Of a stretch of DNA of 64,000 nt, positions 62,484 to 64,000 are shown piece by piece. Source of the stretch: an uncultured Candidatus Melainabacteria bacterium (GTDB lineage Bacteria; Cyanobacteriota; Vampirovibrionia; Gastranaerophilales; Gastranaerophilaceae); assembly GCA_932182025.1 (NCBI GenBank), contig CAKNXK010000024.1:62001-126000 (forward strand), given 5' to 3'. The notes beneath the pieces were generated by a model. The model did no database searches, had not been told where the DNA came from, and saw only the letters and a program-made list of their open reading frames with translations. Within the stretch, counting starts at the first letter, position 1. The number at the start of each line of letters is the position of its first letter. Position numbers and translations under genes: made by a program.

Positions 62484-63578
62484 TTAATCTGCCAAGGCGA
62501 GCAATTGTTTATGAAGCTTGACGTTATGAACCCTTAGATAATCCACACCTTTTTGAATCAAAGGATATGAAACAGCGAGAGTCAGAGCATCTTTGGTTTC
62601 ATTATCAAAATCACCGAGTAAAGATTTTCTTGAAACTCCAACCATAAGAGGGCTATGCAGAGAAAAGAATTCTTCTATTCGATTTAAAATCATATAATTA
62701 TCTTCACGTTTTTTACCGAAACCTATTCCAACATCAAGAATAATATTTTCTATTCCTTTAGATTTGGCAAACTCCAATTTATTTAAAAGATTTAGATAAA
62801 CCTCTTCTACAACATCATTATATTCAGGTTTATTTTCTGTTCTGCCATTAGAATGCTGAATAATAATTCCTGCATTATGCTCTGCTGCAACATCGACTAT
62901 CATTGGGTCATATTCCATGCCTGAAACATCATTAATAATTTTTACACCATGTTCTAAAGCAAACCTTGCCACTTTAGAACTTCTGGTATCAATACTTACA
63001 GGAATATCCGCATTTTTAACCTCTTTTAAAACAGGTTCTAAGCGTTGAATTTGTATTTCATCCGAAACAGCTTCTGCAAAAGGTTTTGTACTCTCTGCGC
63101 CAATATCAATCATATCGGCACCATCTTCAATCAGCTGAAAAAAATGTTCACATGCTGATTTTGAGTCAAAATATTTACCACCGTCAGAAAAAGAGTCCGG
63201 TGTAACATTCACAATCCCTACAAGTTTTGTTTTTCTTTTTTTTTCTTTTAATTCTTCAAGAATTTCAGCTGCAAGAATTGGAAGCGAAAATGGTTGATGT
63301 TTGAGTTTTTCAGAAATCCTTTTCAGTTCGGAAATACTGCCTCCTATAATAGCATCAGATTTTTCGATTTTTCCTGTAATAACTTCTCTATGTACAGCAC
63401 AATCAGAACCGCAGGATAAAGCAGTCTGTTTTATAATATTTGCCTGAGCAACTGACAAACCAAAAATCTTTAATAATTTATATCTGTATTTATCAGAAGC
63501 TTTAAATCGATAAGCAGAGTCAAAACCGATTTTAGCAAGTTCTTTTTCGATATCTTTGGAAACGAGTTGTTTAATCAT
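62484..63578 (-). CDS. folP: Dihydropteroate synthase with an N-terminal extension
   Basis: 364 residues. The DHPS barrel starts near residue 118 with LVGIVNVTPDSFSDGG, followed by D-I-G-A-E-S-T-K-P and, later, S-I-D-T-R-S and N-D-V-S-G-M. It condenses p-aminobenzoate with dihydropterin diphosphate. About 115 extra residues precede it; longer forms occur in other bacteria, and the role is unknown. TAAAAT lies exactly six bases before the ATG. No other folate gene is adjacent. Confidence 0.93.
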   Translation of the reverse strand: MIKQLVSKDIEKELAKIGFDSAYRFKASDKYRYKLLKIFGLSVAQANIIKQTALSCGSDCAVHREVITGKIEKSDAIIGGSISELKRISEKLKHQPFSLPILAAEILEELKEKKRKTKLVGIVNVTPDSFSDGGKYFDSKSACEHFFQLIEDGADMIDIGAESTKPFAEAVSDEIQIQRLEPVLKEVKNADIPVSIDTRSSKVARFALEHGVKIINDVSGMEYDPMIVDVAAEHNAGIIIQHSNGRTENKPEYNDVVEEVYLNLLNKLEFAKSKGIENIILDVGIGFGKKREDNYMILNRIEEFFSLHSPLMVGVSRKSLLGDFDNETKDALTLAVSYPLIQKGVDYLRVHNVKLHKQLLALAD

Positions 63579-63584
63579 AAATGA

Positions 63585-63590
63585 ATTTTA
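63585..63590 (-). promoter_or_regulatory. -10 box six bases before folP ATG
   Basis: TAAAAT on the minus strand, six bases, then ATG 63578. No ribosome site. Confidence 0.45.
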
Positions 63591-63628
63591 GCATGAATAT
63601 GTTATAATAATTGAAAAAGGAATTTAAA

Positions 63629-63907
63629 ATGGACGAAAATAAAATTATAATAACAGTTTCCGGCACAGACAAAACAGGCATTGTAGCAGCTGTTTCTACA
63701 TTACTTGCAAAACATTGCGTTAACATCGAAGATATTAAACAAACATTGATGCAAGGTCACTTTGTAATGTTTATGCTCTGCGATATTACAAATGCTAATA
63801 TTAATTTTAAAGATTTAAAAAATACTCTTATTGAAGAAGGAAATAAACTTGAACTTGAAATCTGGGTTCAGAAAAAAGGTATTTTTGAAAAATTAAACAC
63901 CATTTAA
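63629..63907 (+). CDS. ACT-domain regulatory protein
   Basis: About 92 residues from ATG 63629, with AAAAAGGA upstream; a TTG at 63611 is the longer option. The family start T-V-S-G-T-D-K-T-G-I-V-A-A-V-S fits the small UPF0237-type ACT proteins, which bind amino acids or related ligands. M-L-C-D-I-T and a C-terminal strand complete one ACT fold. Its ligand is unknown. It diverges from folP. A TATAAT at 63603-63608 gives the promoter. Confidence 0.82.
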   Translation: MDENKIIITVSGTDKTGIVAAVSTLLAKHCVNIEDIKQTLMQGHFVMFMLCDITNANINFKDLKNTLIEEGNKLELEIWVQKKGIFEKLNTI

Positions 63908-63909
63908 AT

Positions 63910-64000
63910 CAAGGGACGGTTGACATTCCATATAACTGTTAGCTTATTGTCCTTCTACAAGTCAACCTTTTTGAACAGAGTAAAAGCAAGTTCAAACCGG
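63910..64000 (+). repeat. Two-hairpin dispersed repeat, copy 2
   Basis: CAAGGG, GGTTGACATTCCATA, GTCAACC, TTTTTGAACA and GTTCAAA follow in the same order as in copy 1 at 58495. GGTTGAC/GTCAACC and TTTGAAC/GTTCAAA make two perfect 7-bp stems. It begins just past the ACT gene stop and may continue beyond the window. Confidence 0.65.

Noticed and set aside
1..64000. CRISPR array, rRNA operon or insertion sequence with transposase
   Set aside because: No regularly spaced direct repeats, rRNA stretches or transposase motifs were found on reading both strands.

Overview
The window looks like chromosomal DNA of a low-GC, AT-rich gut bacterium of the non-photosynthetic cyanobacterial sister lineage (Gastranaerophilales / Vampirovibrionia, formerly Melainabacteria). 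This is an inference. It rests on the mix of a Gram-negative-type secretin and flagellar rod genes, nanE/nanK, ClpC, PPDK, MgtE and LicD/TagD, and on several lineage-style proteins of unknown function that start with a short low-complexity tail ending in F-(K/R/E)-(G/A/S). No rRNA was seen and there is one tRNA.

Layout. 1-8.0 kb: an orphan membrane protein, an SDR oxidoreductase, and a minus-strand type IV pilus / type II secretion operon (PilP-like, secretin, PilB, PilC, small protein). 8.0-11.7 kb: a secreted protein, gmhA, an Xre regulator with two tiny genes, and a licD-tagD pair for surface polymer decoration. 11.7-14.0 kb: flagellar rod operon. 14.1-15.2 kb: Mrr nuclease beside tRNA-Arg(UCU). 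15.2-21.7 kb: two signalling operons. One joins a pseudopilin, a PC4-like protein, a histidine kinase and a REC-GGDEF-REC protein. The other joins a REC-PAS-kinase, a LuxR-type regulator and a beta-propeller-like protein. 21.7-26.5 kb: a HEAGH metalloprotease, a YD-like protein, nanE-nanK, then a decayed patch with a frameshifted Xre gene and a broken EF-hand/YD-like gene. 26.5-34.8 kb: ppdK, an Xre gene, a dicarboxylate symporter, pyrG, gatC. 34.8-42.7 kb: mtaB, a kinase-like small protein, a 1229-residue effector-like protein, mgtE, yajQ. 42.8-53.3 kb: a degenerate HD-GYP protein, a SEC-C protein, miaA, a TPR/NHL protein, clpC, an SH3-like protein and a zinc-ribbon AAA/TPR-like protein. 53.4-58.5 kb: the envelope cluster mraY-murD-ftsW-murG with rnhB. 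58.5-64 kb: repeats, a structured RNA carrying a 33-residue hydrophobic peptide, an Xre module, a GAF-GGDEF-HD-GYP protein, a sensor kinase, folP and an ACT-domain protein.

How it works together. Cyclic-di-GMP signalling (GGDEF, HD-GYP, YajQ, the MshEN-type N-terminus of PilB) sits among flagellar and pilus genes, which suggests control of surface motility and attachment. Intergenic DNA is rich in structured repeats: REP-like hairpins, a composite dispersed repeat seen in two or three copies, a two-hairpin repeat after rnhB and after the last gene, and an interlocked inverted repeat in the pyrG leader.

The strongest candidate for something undescribed is the element at 58644-58892. A perfect 10-bp terminal stem closes a multi-branched RNA that ends in a U tract and encloses a strong ribosome binding site and a tiny hydrophobic peptide gene. 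That is the architecture of a type I toxin mRNA. A second broad pattern is a -10 box exactly six bases before the ATG at many operon starts, which suggests widespread leaderless transcripts.
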